Made by a program: the position numbers and the translations under genes
DNA from: Streptomyces sp. NBC_00442
Lineage (GTDB): Bacteria; Actinomycetota; Actinomycetes; Streptomycetales; Streptomycetaceae
Direction: 5' to 3'
DNA length: 64,000 nt
NCBI RefSeq assembly: GCF_036014195.1
Contig: NZ_CP107918.1
Coordinates: 7,068,001-7,132,000, forward strand
Shown here: in pieces, positions 53,201 to 62,054 of the stretch
How the letters are laid out: every line of letters begins with the position of its first letter
Position numbering within the stretch: position 1 is the stretch's first letter
The notes under the pieces: generated by a model
Database searches by the model: none
What the model was told of the DNA's origin: nothing
Seen by the model: only the letters and a program-made list of their open reading frames with translations

Positions 53201-53973
53201 TGCGGCTCTGGGAGGCCGCGACCGGCCGGCTGCGAGCGACCCTGACCGGCCACGACGGGTCGGTGTTCGCGGTCGCCTTCTCGCCCGACGGGCGGCTGCT
53301 CGCCTCCGCGAGCGCCGACCGCACCGCGATCCTGTGGGATGTGGCGACCCGGCGCCCCCGCGCCCGGCTCAGCGGCCACGAGGACTTCGTCAACGCCGTA
53401 GCGTTCAGCGCCGACGGCCACACTCTGGCCACCGGAAGCGACGACTTGACGGTCCGTCTGTGGAAGGTGCGCGACCCGGTCGGCGGGCCGGGTCCGGTGC
53501 TGCGCGGCCACGCCGGTTCGGTGCGCTCCGTCGCCTTCGCCCCCGACGGGCGGACCCTGGCCAGCGGTGCCAACGACGGCACCGTACGCCTGTGGGACCT
53601 CGCACACCGCACCACGGCCCACACGCTGGCGGGCCACAGCGGCTCGGTGCGCGCGGTCGCCTTCAGCCCCGACGGCGCGACGCTCGCCTCCAGCGGCAGC
53701 GACCAGACGGTACGGCTGTGGGACCCCGCACGCGCCGCACACCTCGCCACGCTCAGCGGACACACCGGCGCCGTCTGGGGCGTCACCTTCGACCCCGGGC
53801 GGCCCGGCACGCTGGCGAGCAGCAGCAACGACGGCACCGTCCGGCTCTGGAACACGGACGTGCCGCGCCAACAGGCCCAGGTGTGCCGCCTATTGGGCGA
53901 CGCGGGGCCCGACCGCTGGGCGCGCCTACTGCCCGACCTGCCCTTCCGGGCCCTGTGCCCCGACCCCGGGTGA
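50209..53973 (+). CDS. HTH - nSTAND ATPase - TM - 14-blade WD40 protein
   Basis: A 1,254-residue multidomain protein. Residues 13-65 are an XRE-type HTH (FAAELRRLRSLRKVS ... YSKGYLSKIENGSKPP). CPYRGLAAYGPQDAAWFYGR opens an nSTAND1 ATPase with Walker A PSGAGKSS (138-146) and Walker B LVLVVDQFEEA (223-233). A helical region leads to one hydrophobic span (about 554-575), and then 14 WD40 repeats, each ending TVRLWD or similar, form two seven-bladed propellers. STAND proteins switch between ADP-closed and ATP-open oligomers; WD40 repeats usually hold the sensor shut until a ligand binds. The HTH fused to a membrane protein suggests a signal-dependent transcription switch. GTG start with AGGA upstream. 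Confidence 0.93.
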   Translation: MPTDDETAGGFAAELRRLRSLRKVSLTGLARSIHYSKGYLSKIENGSKPPTLDVARRCDDVLEARGALLRLLPRQAAPPTARTGHPSDPDPGVCPYRGLAAYGPQDAAWFYGRESATAHLTGRLAERMGRGPLAVVAPSGAGKSSLLQAGLLPALRRGALPVPGSDQWPVVVCTPTAHPLKELLRCAADVLGAAGSQITPEALAERPGVLLDACAARGPRRGLVLVVDQFEEAFTLCGSDRERREFVAVLHALATARDTDGTAARAAVVIGLRADFCGRCLDHPHLVDVFTHGLFALGPMSGAELRHAITGPAERAGLTLEPGLVELLLRDLGNDCATSAGSLPLLAHALLVTWQQRAGRILTVSGYETTGGIHGAVARTAESVYGRLDPTERSTVRQLLVRLVNVAEDSAQTRRPVERALLIGQLSDPDSGIRALDAFVRARLVTAGSETVEITHEALLYAWPRLCGWIDADRAGLVLRQQVCDAANQWARAGRDPNLLYRGARIAAVRDHAHQATERDQLGPLEREFLDACETEEARGTRQARRQTRIRRALLATLVGLLALAVTAGSLAFQQRRRALDQSRTAQSQALAVRSGALAAGRPEASMLLAADAYRTDRTPQARGALLSTQAQYFDGRLRGHAGPVNSVAFSPDGTTLASASSDATVRLWDTTKRRVTAVLSGHTGAVTAVAYGADGTRIATAGADGTVRLWDAATHRMTATLRGHQGAVRSVAFSPDGQTLVSGGTDRTVRLWNVPGATARTVLTGHDDAVMSVAYSPDGHSVASASMDRTVRLWDVTGSLPPKVLTGHSDQVLGVAFSPDGHTLASGGADRTVRLWDLPEGTAHGVLTGHSDDVNAVAFTRGGDTVLSAAGDGTVKLWDAVNHRVVATLSGHTDYVLAIAAGPGERLATGGFDQSVVLWDPGRPALTARPFTEAWQSAFSPDGTLLASAQADRTVRLWDVARHRLRTTLTGHDGSVFAVAFSPDGRLVASAGADRTVRLWEAATGRLRATLTGHDGSVFAVAFSPDGRLLASASADRTAILWDVATRRPRARLSGHEDFVNAVAFSADGHTLATGSDDLTVRLWKVRDPVGGPGPVLRGHAGSVRSVAFAPDGRTLASGANDGTVRLWDLAHRTTAHTLAGHSGSVRAVAFSPDGATLASSGSDQTVRLWDPARAAHLATLSGHTGAVWGVTFDPGRPGTLASSSNDGTVRLWNTDVPRQQAQVCRLLGDAGPDRWARLLPDLPFRALCPDPG
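52129..53860 (+). repeat. WD40 repeat array (14 units)
   Basis: Fourteen 42-residue WD40 units encoded by about 126-bp direct repeats; the ninth and tenth are nearly identical at protein level (LTGHDGSVFAVAFSPDGRL in both), suggesting recent duplication. Unit 8 lacks the GH dipeptide. Confidence 0.9.
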
Positions 53974-54166
53974 GCGGCGCGGGCGTGCTGTTTCCCGGGT
54001 GTTTCCCGTTTCCCGTCGGCACAGGAGACGCCCGCCTCCTCGACAGCGCCGCCCGGCACGGCACAGTCTCGAACCACCGCGGCAGGAGATCCCGTTGAGC
54101 ACGGGAGACCGGTCGCGGTCCGCCGGGCGGCAGCCCGGCGCACGCACGACGAAACGGGGAAACGAC

Positions 54167-55051
54167 ATGCACCACACCCTTGCCAGAGCCCGCCGCACCC
54201 TCGCCGCCGCCGGCGTCCTGGCGGCCTGTGCGATCGTGCCGGCCGCACACCTCTCGACGGCCGCGCCCCACGGCACGGCGGCACAGGCCACCCGCGCCGC
54301 GGCCGGCGGCTGCGACGTGCTCGCGCCGGGTGCGTCCGCCGCCGCCGAGGCAGCCGTGCGGGCCGCCTGCTCGCAGCTCGGCGTCTGGTACACCTGGGGC
54401 GGCGGCCACGGGCCCCAACCCGGCGCCACCTACGGGCAGGTGGACCCCACCGACCCGGCCAGCGACCACGACCCGGAGCGCCGCGGCTTCGACTGCTCGG
54501 GCCTGGTGCGGTACGCCTACGCCCAGGCCACCGGGCAGGACATCCTGGCCGGCACCGCCAACAGCCAGTACCACTCCTCGCACGTCACCGCCCGCTTCGA
54601 CGCGGGCCAGGGCACCGGGCCGCTGCTGCCCGGAGACCTGATGGCGTGGGGCGGCGCCGACTCCATCCACCACATCGCCGTCTATCTGGGCGCGGGCAAG
54701 ATGGTCGAGGCCCGCCAGTCCGGCACCCATGTGATGGTCAGCGACGTGCGGCTCGGCGGCGACTACAACGGCGCCGTACGCATCGGCGGATCCCCGGGCC
54801 AGGAGGGGAACTTCTCCACCTGGGGGACCGACGTGTGGACGCACACCCAGCCGTCGACGACCAGCGCCCGCGTCAACAAGTTCGCGGGGCCGACCCGCGT
54901 GAAGATCGCCTGCCAGAAGCACGCCCAGCTCGTCGAGGCCGACGGGTACCGCAACGACGCCTGGTCCTACCTGCCCGACTACCGGGCATGGATCACCAAC
55001 ATCTACATCCAGGGCCCCGCGTGGCTGGACGGCGTCCCCACCTGCGCCTGA
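54167..55051 (+). CDS. Secreted NlpC/P60 peptidoglycan hydrolase
   Basis: A 294-residue exported cysteine peptidase. After a signal peptide, GVWYTWGGGHG leads to the catalytic Cys109 in GFDCSGLVRYAYAQATG. The His lies in SIHHIAVYLGAGKMVEA and a polar third residue follows. The C-terminal 100 residues (TQPSTTSARVNKFAGPTRVKIAC) look like an SH3-type wall-binding domain. It would cut D-Glu-type peptide bonds in cell wall stem peptides. GGGGA precedes the ATG. The next gene encodes a small secreted protein with similar SH3-like features. Confidence 0.92.
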   Translation: MHHTLARARRTLAAAGVLAACAIVPAAHLSTAAPHGTAAQATRAAAGGCDVLAPGASAAAEAAVRAACSQLGVWYTWGGGHGPQPGATYGQVDPTDPASDHDPERRGFDCSGLVRYAYAQATGQDILAGTANSQYHSSHVTARFDAGQGTGPLLPGDLMAWGGADSIHHIAVYLGAGKMVEARQSGTHVMVSDVRLGGDYNGAVRIGGSPGQEGNFSTWGTDVWTHTQPSTTSARVNKFAGPTRVKIACQKHAQLVEADGYRNDAWSYLPDYRAWITNIYIQGPAWLDGVPTCA

Positions 55052-55127
55052 ACCATCCCCCCCCCCACACACACGTACGCCACACGCCACACGCACGACA
55101 TCACACCCGATACGCGAGGAGTTCGCA

Positions 55128-55514
55128 GTGAACGCACGCAAGAAGATCGCCCTGTTCCTCTCCGCCACCGCGCTGACGGCCGGTCTCACCACGGCCGGTC
55201 TGCCCTCCGCCGTCGCCGCGCCCGCCAAGTCGGCCGGGCCCGCCGCCGAGTGCGGGGTCCGCTCGGACGGCCGGTTGTACTGCGGCAACGCGGTCGGCGC
55301 GAAGGGCTACGCCGACCGCTCCTACCGCTCGGCCACCCGCGGCACCCTGACCACCGGGTTCAACTGGTTCGTGTGCTGGGGCCACGGCGACCCGCACCAG
55401 GGCGGCAACGACATCTGGTACTGGACCCAGCTCGACAACGGCGCCTGGGGCAATGTCCCGGCCGTCAGCGTGAAGACCGGCCAGGACCCGGCCCCCGGCC
55501 TGCGCCAGTGCTGA
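55128..55514 (+). CDS. Small secreted protein, unknown function
   Basis: A 128-residue protein with a signal peptide ending AVA and a mature domain of about 90 residues with four Cys and many Trp/Tyr (GFNWFVCWGHGDPHQGGNDIWYW). The composition and TGF.WFVCW pattern resemble small SH3-like wall proteins. It follows the NlpC/P60 gene by 76 bases and shares its orientation, so the two are probably co-expressed, perhaps as a wall hydrolase and its partner. GAGGAG precedes the GTG. Confidence 0.82.
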   Translation: MNARKKIALFLSATALTAGLTTAGLPSAVAAPAKSAGPAAECGVRSDGRLYCGNAVGAKGYADRSYRSATRGTLTTGFNWFVCWGHGDPHQGGNDIWYWTQLDNGAWGNVPAVSVKTGQDPAPGLRQC

Positions 55515-55535
55515 GCGCACCGTCCCCCTGAGACA

Positions 55536-55572
55536 CCGGGCCGCCCGTCGAATCCCCCGACGGGCGGCCCGG
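55536..55572. terminator. Strong terminator
   Basis: A perfect 15-bp stem CCGGGCCGCCCGTCG (55536-55550) / complement (55558-55572) with loop AATCCCC, 22 bases after the small secreted gene and before the convergent protease. Confidence 0.9.
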
Positions 55573-55630
55573 CCGTGTTCTCGACCAGGCTTTCACTGAA
55601 GGCAGTTGAGTCATCAAAAGCCGCGACGCG

Positions 55631-56680
<1,050 letters not shown>

Positions 56681-56965
56681 TCTTTCGAGGCTAGGGCCGG
56701 GTCGGCGATGGCACCCGCCCCGACACGGCCGCCGAGGGGGCGCACCACGGGCACGGCCAAGCGCCCCTCCCCGCGCGGGCGCGGGCGCCCCCTGCCCCGC
56801 GCGGCTGCGGGCCACCCGGGCCTGAGGGAAGCTGGGAGGACGGTCCCGACGGGGCGGATGCCGCTGCCGTGCCCCGCACAAGAATCGGCGGCCCCCGCGG
56901 GGTCGAGCCACACAGACGTCGGTCCCACCGTCGTCGGCCCCACCGTCCGCACAGGAGGTGTGTGC

Positions 56966-58003
56966 ATGGATCCCGTGTCGGCCCTCAAACGGATCGCCTT
57001 CCTGCTCGAACGTGCGCAGGAGGCCACCTACCGCGTCCGTGCCTTCCGTACCGCGGCCGAAGCGGTCGCGGAGATGCCTCCGGACGAACGCGCGGCGCGC
57101 GCGGCGGTCGCCGGGCAGCTGGAAGCGGTGAAGGGGATCGGGCCGAAGACCGCCCGTGTGGTGCGTGAGGCGCTCGCGGGCGAGGTGCCGGGCTACCTCC
57201 AACGGCTTGAGGCCGACGTCGAAGCCGCGGCGCCGCTCGTCGAGGGCGGCGACAGGATGAGGGCCGCCCTGCGGGGCGACTGCCATCTGCACTCCGACTG
57301 GTCGGACGGCGGCAGTCCCATCGCCGACATGGGCCGCGCCGCCGCGGACCTCGGGCACGCATGGGCGGTACTCACCGACCACTCGCCCCGGCTGACCGTC
57401 GCGAACGGCCTCAGCGCGGACCGGCTGCGCCGCCAGCTGGACGTGGTGGCGGGGCTGAACGAGGAGTGGGCCCCGTTCAGGCTGCTCACCGGCATCGAGT
57501 GCGACATCCTGGACGACGGCTCCCTCGACCAGGAGGACGAGTTGCTCGACCGGCTCGACATCGTCGTCGTGTCCGTGCACTCCAAGCTGCGTATGGACGC
57601 CGACGCCATGACCCGGCGCATGGTCGCGGCGGTGAGCAACCCACTCGCGGACGTCCTCGGGCACTGCACCGGTCGCCTGGTCACCGGCCGCGGGCGTCCC
57701 GAGTCCCGGTTCGACGCCGACGCGGTCTTCGCGGCGTGCGCCGACGCGGGGACCGCGATCGAGATCAACAGCCGGCCGGAACGGCTCGACCCGCCGCGCC
57801 GGCTGCTGACCCGGGCCGTCGAAGCGGGCGTCCTGTTCGCCATCGACACCGACGCACACGCGCCGGGTCAGCTCGACTGGCAGGTCTACGGCTGCGCCCG
57901 TGCCGAGGAGTGCGGTGTCCCGCCGGAGCGCGTCATCACGACGTGGCCCGTCGACGACCTGCTGTCCTGGGCCCGCACCCGCGCGGTCCCCGCGAAGGCG
58001 TGA
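56966..58003 (+). CDS. PHP-domain phosphoesterase with HhH (PolX C-half-like)
   Basis: A 345-residue protein. The N-terminal part (FRTAAEAVAEMPPDERAAR, then the helix-hairpin-helix VKGIGPKTARVVREA) matches the DNA-binding tail of polymerase X. The PHP barrel then has metal ligands in DCHLHSDWSDG, LTDHSP, GIECDIL, VSVHSK and AIDTDAHAPGQ. Such stand-alone proteins are thought to be metal-dependent phosphatases or nucleases in DNA repair. AGGAGG precedes the ATG by 8 bases. It is followed by a strong hairpin. Confidence 0.9.
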   Translation: MDPVSALKRIAFLLERAQEATYRVRAFRTAAEAVAEMPPDERAARAAVAGQLEAVKGIGPKTARVVREALAGEVPGYLQRLEADVEAAAPLVEGGDRMRAALRGDCHLHSDWSDGGSPIADMGRAAADLGHAWAVLTDHSPRLTVANGLSADRLRRQLDVVAGLNEEWAPFRLLTGIECDILDDGSLDQEDELLDRLDIVVVSVHSKLRMDADAMTRRMVAAVSNPLADVLGHCTGRLVTGRGRPESRFDADAVFAACADAGTAIEINSRPERLDPPRRLLTRAVEAGVLFAIDTDAHAPGQLDWQVYGCARAEECGVPPERVITTWPVDDLLSWARTRAVPAKA

Positions 58004-58074
58004 GCCCCAGTACGAGGCCGGGGGCAGGCGCGGGCGCTCTCACATGCGCGGTGCGAGACCCCGCACAGCCGGAA

Positions 58075-58112
58075 GCCGGGGCGCTCGCCCCGCTTCGGGC
58101 GGGCGCCCCGGC
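58075..58112. terminator. Terminator after PHP gene
   Basis: GCCGGGGCGCTCGCCC (58075-58090) pairs with GGGCGGGCGCCCCGGC (58097-58112) with one wobble and a CGCTTC loop. Confidence 0.85.
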
Positions 58113-58140
58113 TCCCGTGTCATGCCGTGCCGGGAGGGAG

Positions 58141-58326
58141 TCAGGAGTGGTCGGTCTCGGCGTTGCGCGTCAGGCGCTCCGCCCGCTCCTGGTCCTCACG
58201 AAACTGCTCCATGGGGTCCTCGGTGAGCCCGGACGTCCGCTCCCGGGTCCGGGACGACTTCGACTTCCCCTTCGCCTGCTCGGCGGCTTGCTGTGCCTTG
58301 TCCCTGAACTTCTCGGCCTTGCCCAT
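58141..58326 (-). CDS. Small charged hypothetical protein
   Basis: A 61-residue, highly charged, probably helical protein (EKFRDKAQQAAEQAKGKSKSS ... EDQERAERLTRN in pieces). It has the look of small stress-related Streptomyces proteins with CsbD-like N-termini, but the match is too short to name. AGGAG lies 9 bases before the ATG, supporting translation. It is convergent with the PHP gene and divergent from rnhA. Confidence 0.68.
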   Translation of the reverse strand: MGKAEKFRDKAQQAAEQAKGKSKSSRTRERTSGLTEDPMEQFREDQERAERLTRNAETDHS

Positions 58327-58414
58327 GGAGCGTCACTCCTGCTGGTGGGTGGGATCCAACCCATCCACCGTGGCACGCCCCCGCGGTCACCGCGCGGCCA
58401 GTGGTCACGCTGGT

Positions 58415-58445
58415 GGTCACACACGGTCCCCTGGTCACACACGGT
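58415..58445. repeat. 13-bp direct repeats upstream of rnhA
   Basis: GGTCACACACGGT at 58415-58427 and 58433-58445, 18 bases apart, with a related GGTCACGCTGGT just before. They lie 64-94 bases before the rnhA start and could be activator or repressor half-sites. Confidence 0.6.
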
Positions 58446-58508
58446 GATGAGGTCGGGTGGTGAGGGCCGGCGGTCCGGGCGGGGTGACGGCGGTGGGATG
58501 ATGGCCCG

Positions 58509-59210
58509 ATGTCTGATCGTGTTGTTGTTGCCGCGTGTGATGGGGCGTCGAAGGGCAACCCGGGGCCCGCCGGCTGGGCCTGGGTGATCGCCGATCCGCA
58601 GGGCCGGCCCGAGCGCTGGGAGGCGGGTCCGCTCGGCACCGCCACCAACAATGTCGGTGAACTCACCGCCCTTGAACAGCTCCTCGAAGCCGTCGACGCG
58701 GGCACCCGCATGCAGGTGCGGATGGATTCCCAGTACGCCATGAAGGCGGTGACCCAGTGGTTGCCGGGCTGGAAGCGCAACGGCTGGAAGACCTCAGCGG
58801 GCAAGCCGGTCGCCAACCGTGAACTCGTCGAGCGTATCGACGAGTTGCTCACCGAGCGCCATGTGGAGTTCGTCCATGTGGCCGCGCACCAGGTCGGTGG
58901 GGACCCGCTGAACGCGATCGCGGACCAGGCCGCGAGCGACGCGGCCACCTCCCAGCGTGCCGCCGGGACCGCTCTGGGTGACCTGGAGTTGCCGGTACCG
59001 GCCCCGGCTCGCGCGTCCGCCACGCGCGCCCGGCCCGCCACCGCGCGCAAGGCGTCGTCCACGGCCGGGTCGGCGCCGTCGGGCAAGCCGCGGACCATCA
59101 AGGCGAAGTTCCCCGGACGCTGCCCGTGCGGTCAGCCGTACGCCGCCGGCACTCCCATCATGAAGCGCGACGGAGGCTGGGGTCACCCGGACTGCAGCCC
59201 TGTGGCGTGA
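58509..59210 (+). CDS. rnhA: Ribonuclease HI with C-terminal zinc-like tail
   Basis: A 233-residue RNase H. Catalytic acids are Asp11 (ACDGASKGNPGP), Glu51 (GELTALE), Asp73 (RMDSQYAM) and Asp139 (NAIADQ), with His in AAHQVGGDPLN. It removes RNA from RNA-DNA hybrids. The C-terminal 75 residues are extra: an Ala/Ser/Arg-rich linker and then CPCG ... HPDC, a likely zinc-binding hairpin that may add nucleic-acid binding. This tailed form is common in Streptomyces. The start is an ATG with the TGATGG context but no clear ribosome site. Confidence 0.95.
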   Translation: MSDRVVVAACDGASKGNPGPAGWAWVIADPQGRPERWEAGPLGTATNNVGELTALEQLLEAVDAGTRMQVRMDSQYAMKAVTQWLPGWKRNGWKTSAGKPVANRELVERIDELLTERHVEFVHVAAHQVGGDPLNAIADQAASDAATSQRAAGTALGDLELPVPAPARASATRARPATARKASSTAGSAPSGKPRTIKAKFPGRCPCGQPYAAGTPIMKRDGGWGHPDCSPVA

Positions 59211-59282
59211 GGCACGGGGCTGCTTGTCACCTCTCCGGTCGACGGCCGCGCGTGTGCCGGGCGACCCGGCACCACGCACCGG

Positions 59283-59972
59283 TCAGTTGGTGGCCGCGGG
59301 GGTGACCGCGTCGGCCTCCTTCTTGACGTCGGCGTCCGCGGACCCGGTGGACGTGGCGGCGGCGGTGGCGTCGGGAGCCGTGTAGAACACGGAGCGGTTC
59401 TGCCGGGTGCGCTGCGCCTCGCCCTTGGCGACGAGGTTTTCGAGGGTGTTGCGCACCACGGTGCCCGCGATGGTGCGGTCGGGGTGTGCCTCGGTGAGAC
59501 CCGTCGTGATCTCGGCCGCCGAGCGCGGCTCACCGCTCTGGGCGAGGTGGGCCGCGACGAGGTCCCGCAGCGTGGTGGGGGTCGCGGACGATGCCTTGCC
59601 GGACTTCGCGGCCTTGCCCGCCTTGGTCCCGGCCTTGGTCGCCGCGGCTGCCTTGCTCGTCCTGGCGGCGGGCGCGGCCTGCTTCTCGGCGGCGCGACCT
59701 GCGGACTTCCGCGCGGAACGGGCCTGCGGGATCCGCGTCGCGGACGCCGCGGCGGCCTTCTTGGACGACGCCTTCCCGGCGGCCGGCGCGGCGGGCCCGC
59801 CCACCGCCTGCTGCATGGAGGCGAGCAGCGCGTGGTTGTTCTCCAGGGTGGTCAACTGCTCCTGGAGCGCGCTGATCTGGGCGGAGATGTGTTCGCGTTC
59901 GGCGACGTTGCCGTCCAAGTCGCTCTGGATCTGGGCGGCGTACTGGGACTGGAGTGTGGTGCTGTCCGGCAC
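59283..59972 (-). CDS. Coiled-coil, basic-linker, winged-helix protein
   Basis: A 229-residue protein in three parts. Residues 1-55 form a coiled coil (EREHISAQISALQEQLTTLENNHALL), then a 90-residue Lys/Ala-rich histone-H1-like linker, then a winged-helix domain (LRDLVAAHLAQSGEPRSAAEITTGL ... VVRNTLENLVAKGEAQR). The basic linker and winged helix suggest a nucleoid or DNA-binding role. GGAGG precedes the GTG. It is convergent with rnhA. I do not recognise a named family. Confidence 0.85.
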   Translation of the reverse strand: MPDSTTLQSQYAAQIQSDLDGNVAEREHISAQISALQEQLTTLENNHALLASMQQAVGGPAAPAAGKASSKKAAAASATRIPQARSARKSAGRAAEKQAAPAARTSKAAAATKAGTKAGKAAKSGKASSATPTTLRDLVAAHLAQSGEPRSAAEITTGLTEAHPDRTIAGTVVRNTLENLVAKGEAQRTRQNRSVFYTAPDATAAATSTGSADADVKKEADAVTPAATN

Positions 59973-60068
59973 GGGGGTTCCTCCGAGGTGTGTGCGTACG
60001 TGATTGTTGCCGGATGTTACGCGTCTCGTCTGTGTGAGGTACCCAGTTCACGGGAGATGAGACCGGTC

Positions 60069-60100
60069 GGGGCCATGGGGCGGTATGAACCCATGGCCCC
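60069..60100. terminator. Terminator after YbdK-like gene
   Basis: GGGGCCATGGG (60069-60079) / CCCATGGCCCC (60090-60100), perfect 11-bp stem with flanking extension, 20 bases beyond the minus-strand stop. Confidence 0.75.
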
Positions 60101-60120
60101 GGCCGCCATCGAGTGATGTC

Positions 60121-61278
60121 TCACCCCGAGGGTGTGGGGCGTGTCCAATCCGGTGCCGGGTAACGGAGTTGGCGTTCGCCCAGGGTGTGCCGCACACATG
60201 CTGCGACCACATCGCTGAGACTCCCGGTATGGGCGAACAGGGCGCGCTGGATGCGGGCACCATTGCCTCGGGCCTGGAGTTCGGCGGTCGTCTTGCGGGC
60301 CCAGGCGAGGTCCCCGCTGTCGTCGAGTGCCTCCCGCACGTGGTCGAGCAGGGCCGCCGCGACCACCTGTGGGGTGGCCGGCCGCATGGTCAGCGGGTGC
60401 AGCAGGTCGCCGTCGAGCCCCGAGCGCGCGGCGCGCCACGCGGCGAGCCGCAGCAGGCTCACCCCGTGCACCAGGGGTTCGTTCCCGCTCCGCCAGTCCC
60501 GTGCCGCGGTCTCGACCAACGCACGGGACAGACATGCCACGAGCAGGGTGGTGGTGGCCTCAAGACAGACGTCCGCGACGCGGATCTCCACGGTGGGATA
60601 GCGGTGCGAGAGCCGGGCGTCGAAATAGATCATGCCCCGGTCGCGGATCACACCGCTGGTCACCATGGCGTCGACCTGGGCGTGGTAGCGCTCCGCGGAG
60701 CCGAACGAGCCCGTGGGTCCCGACATGGGCCACCGGCCCCACACCCTGCTGCGGTAACTGCTGTACAGGGTGTCCGTGCCCTGCCAGTACGGCGAGTTCG
60801 CGCTGAGCGCGGTCAGGACGGGCAGCCACGGCTGGATCCGGTCCACCACCGCGACGCCCTCCTCGTCCGATGCCACCGACACATGCACATGGCAGCCGCA
60901 GGTGAGCTGTTCCTGGGTCGTCAGACCGAACTGCTCCTCCATCCACTGGTACCGGTGACTCACGTTGACCGCGGGCCGGGCCGGGAGGGGAGAGGTGGCC
61001 AGCGCGGCGAGCGCGACTCCCGCCTGCCGCGCGTGACGGGCCGCCACGCGCCGCCAGCGCACTATCTCGACTCCCAGCTCGTCCATGTCGTGCTGCGGAC
61101 GTGTGCCGAACTCCAGCTGATGGCCCTGTAGTTCACGGGCGAACACGCCTGCAGGGACGCCGCCCTCCCCGGCGGCACACTTGGTCAGCCGGTCGAGCAC
61201 CTCCACGGCGCGGGCGCATGGCGCTCCGGTGCCCGGATCGACAAGGAGCAATTCCTCTTCCACGCCTACGGTGCGCAC
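60121..61278 (-). CDS. Carboxylate-amine ligase (GCS2/YbdK type)
   Basis: A 385-residue ATP-grasp-like glutamate-cysteine-ligase-2 family enzyme. VGVEEELLLVDPGTG at the start, the CGCHVHVSVASDEEGV metal/ATP region, SGPTGSFG and HRYPTVEIRVADV are characteristic. These enzymes join a carboxylate to an amine using ATP; some make gamma-glutamylcysteine in vitro, but Streptomyces use mycothiol, so the in vivo product is unclear. The GTG at 61278 has GGGAG 8 bases upstream; longer frames are open but unsupported. Confidence 0.9.
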   Translation of the reverse strand: MRTVGVEEELLLVDPGTGAPCARAVEVLDRLTKCAAGEGGVPAGVFARELQGHQLEFGTRPQHDMDELGVEIVRWRRVAARHARQAGVALAALATSPLPARPAVNVSHRYQWMEEQFGLTTQEQLTCGCHVHVSVASDEEGVAVVDRIQPWLPVLTALSANSPYWQGTDTLYSSYRSRVWGRWPMSGPTGSFGSAERYHAQVDAMVTSGVIRDRGMIYFDARLSHRYPTVEIRVADVCLEATTTLLVACLSRALVETAARDWRSGNEPLVHGVSLLRLAAWRAARSGLDGDLLHPLTMRPATPQVVAAALLDHVREALDDSGDLAWARKTTAELQARGNGARIQRALFAHTGSLSDVVAACVRHTLGERQLRYPAPDWTRPTPSG

Positions 61279-61616
61279 ATCGACGCTCCCATCCTGTCGC
61301 GCGACCCCCGTCGGGCGGCACGGAAAACGGCCGGGGAACCAGCATGCACGGCCGGTGGCGCCCCCGGCTCGCGGAGATGGGGCCCTCTTTCGGTCATGCG
61401 CGGGCAGACCGGTTCCCCCCGGCCACAGCAGCGCCGCGACACACCCGCGGTCACTCGCGCCACCCCCCCCGTGTCCCCGGTGGACACGCCGGGGACCGGG
61501 GAGGATCCCCGACGGTCGGGCGGGTTGGCGGTATTGGTTGGGCCCGGGGTGGGCGCGGACCGCGCCCACCCCGGGCCCAACCCACAGAAACGCAGTGACA
61601 AAGGAGAGACTTGCCG
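61279..61616. other. Spacer with a 21-bp perfect hairpin
   Basis: 338 bases between the divergent YbdK-like and small secreted genes. The only strong element is the hairpin at 61536-61582 described separately. Confidence 0.55.
61536..61582. terminator. 21-bp perfect stem-loop in gene leader
   Basis: Left arm 61536-61556 starts GGTTGGGCCCGGGG; right arm 61562-61582 is its exact complement; the loop is GGACC. It has terminator strength, yet lies 34 bases before the start of the next plus-strand gene, with no plus-strand gene ending before it. Confidence 0.75.
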
Positions 61617-62054
61617 ATGCGCGTACGTCTTGTCGCCGCCGGGGCGGTCGCCGCCGCCGGAGCCCTTCTCGGCGCGGCCTCGGGCCCGGCCGGGGCCGCC
61701 CTCTCGGACACCGTGACCGCAAGCCCGAACGGGACGGTCGCCAAGGACGGCACCGTCACCCTGTCGGGCACCTACAGCTGTTCCCCGCCGACGGGGTCCG
61801 GCCCGATCTTCGTGTCGAGCGGGGTGCTGACCGGTTCCGTGCTCCACGGGATCGGCGGTACGCCGGCCACGTGCGACGGCGCGGAACACACATGGGTCAA
61901 CACCGAGAAGCTCAGCCACCCGGAAACGGTGCCGCCCGGCGAGGCCGTGGTCCAGGCGACCCTGATGCGTCTGGACACGCGGACCGGCCTGCCGCTGCCC
62001 GTCGTCCTCGCCACCGACCGGCACGCCGTGGACCTCCGCGCCGTCGAGGGCTGA
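61617..62054 (+). CDS. Small secreted protein, DUF6299-like
   Basis: A 145-residue exported protein with a signal peptide ending AGA and a mature domain of two short beta repeats (TVAKDGTVTLSGTYSC, then GEAVVQATLMRLD). Cys in TYSCSP and PATCDG may pair. It recalls the DUF6299 proteins of Streptomyces, whose function is unknown. AAGGAG is upstream; a TTG at 61611 would fit its spacing better and adds two residues. It lies just after the large hairpin. Confidence 0.75.
   Translation: MRVRLVAAGAVAAAGALLGAASGPAGAALSDTVTASPNGTVAKDGTVTLSGTYSCSPPTGSGPIFVSSGVLTGSVLHGIGGTPATCDGAEHTWVNTEKLSHPETVPPGEAVVQATLMRLDTRTGLPLPVVLATDRHAVDLRAVEG

Noticed and set aside
50170-53871. A 1,233-codon minus-strand frame through the STAND-WD40 gene
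   Set aside because: It is the antisense shadow of a repeat-rich gene. The translated text is only the reversed WD40 repeats with no domain of its own.
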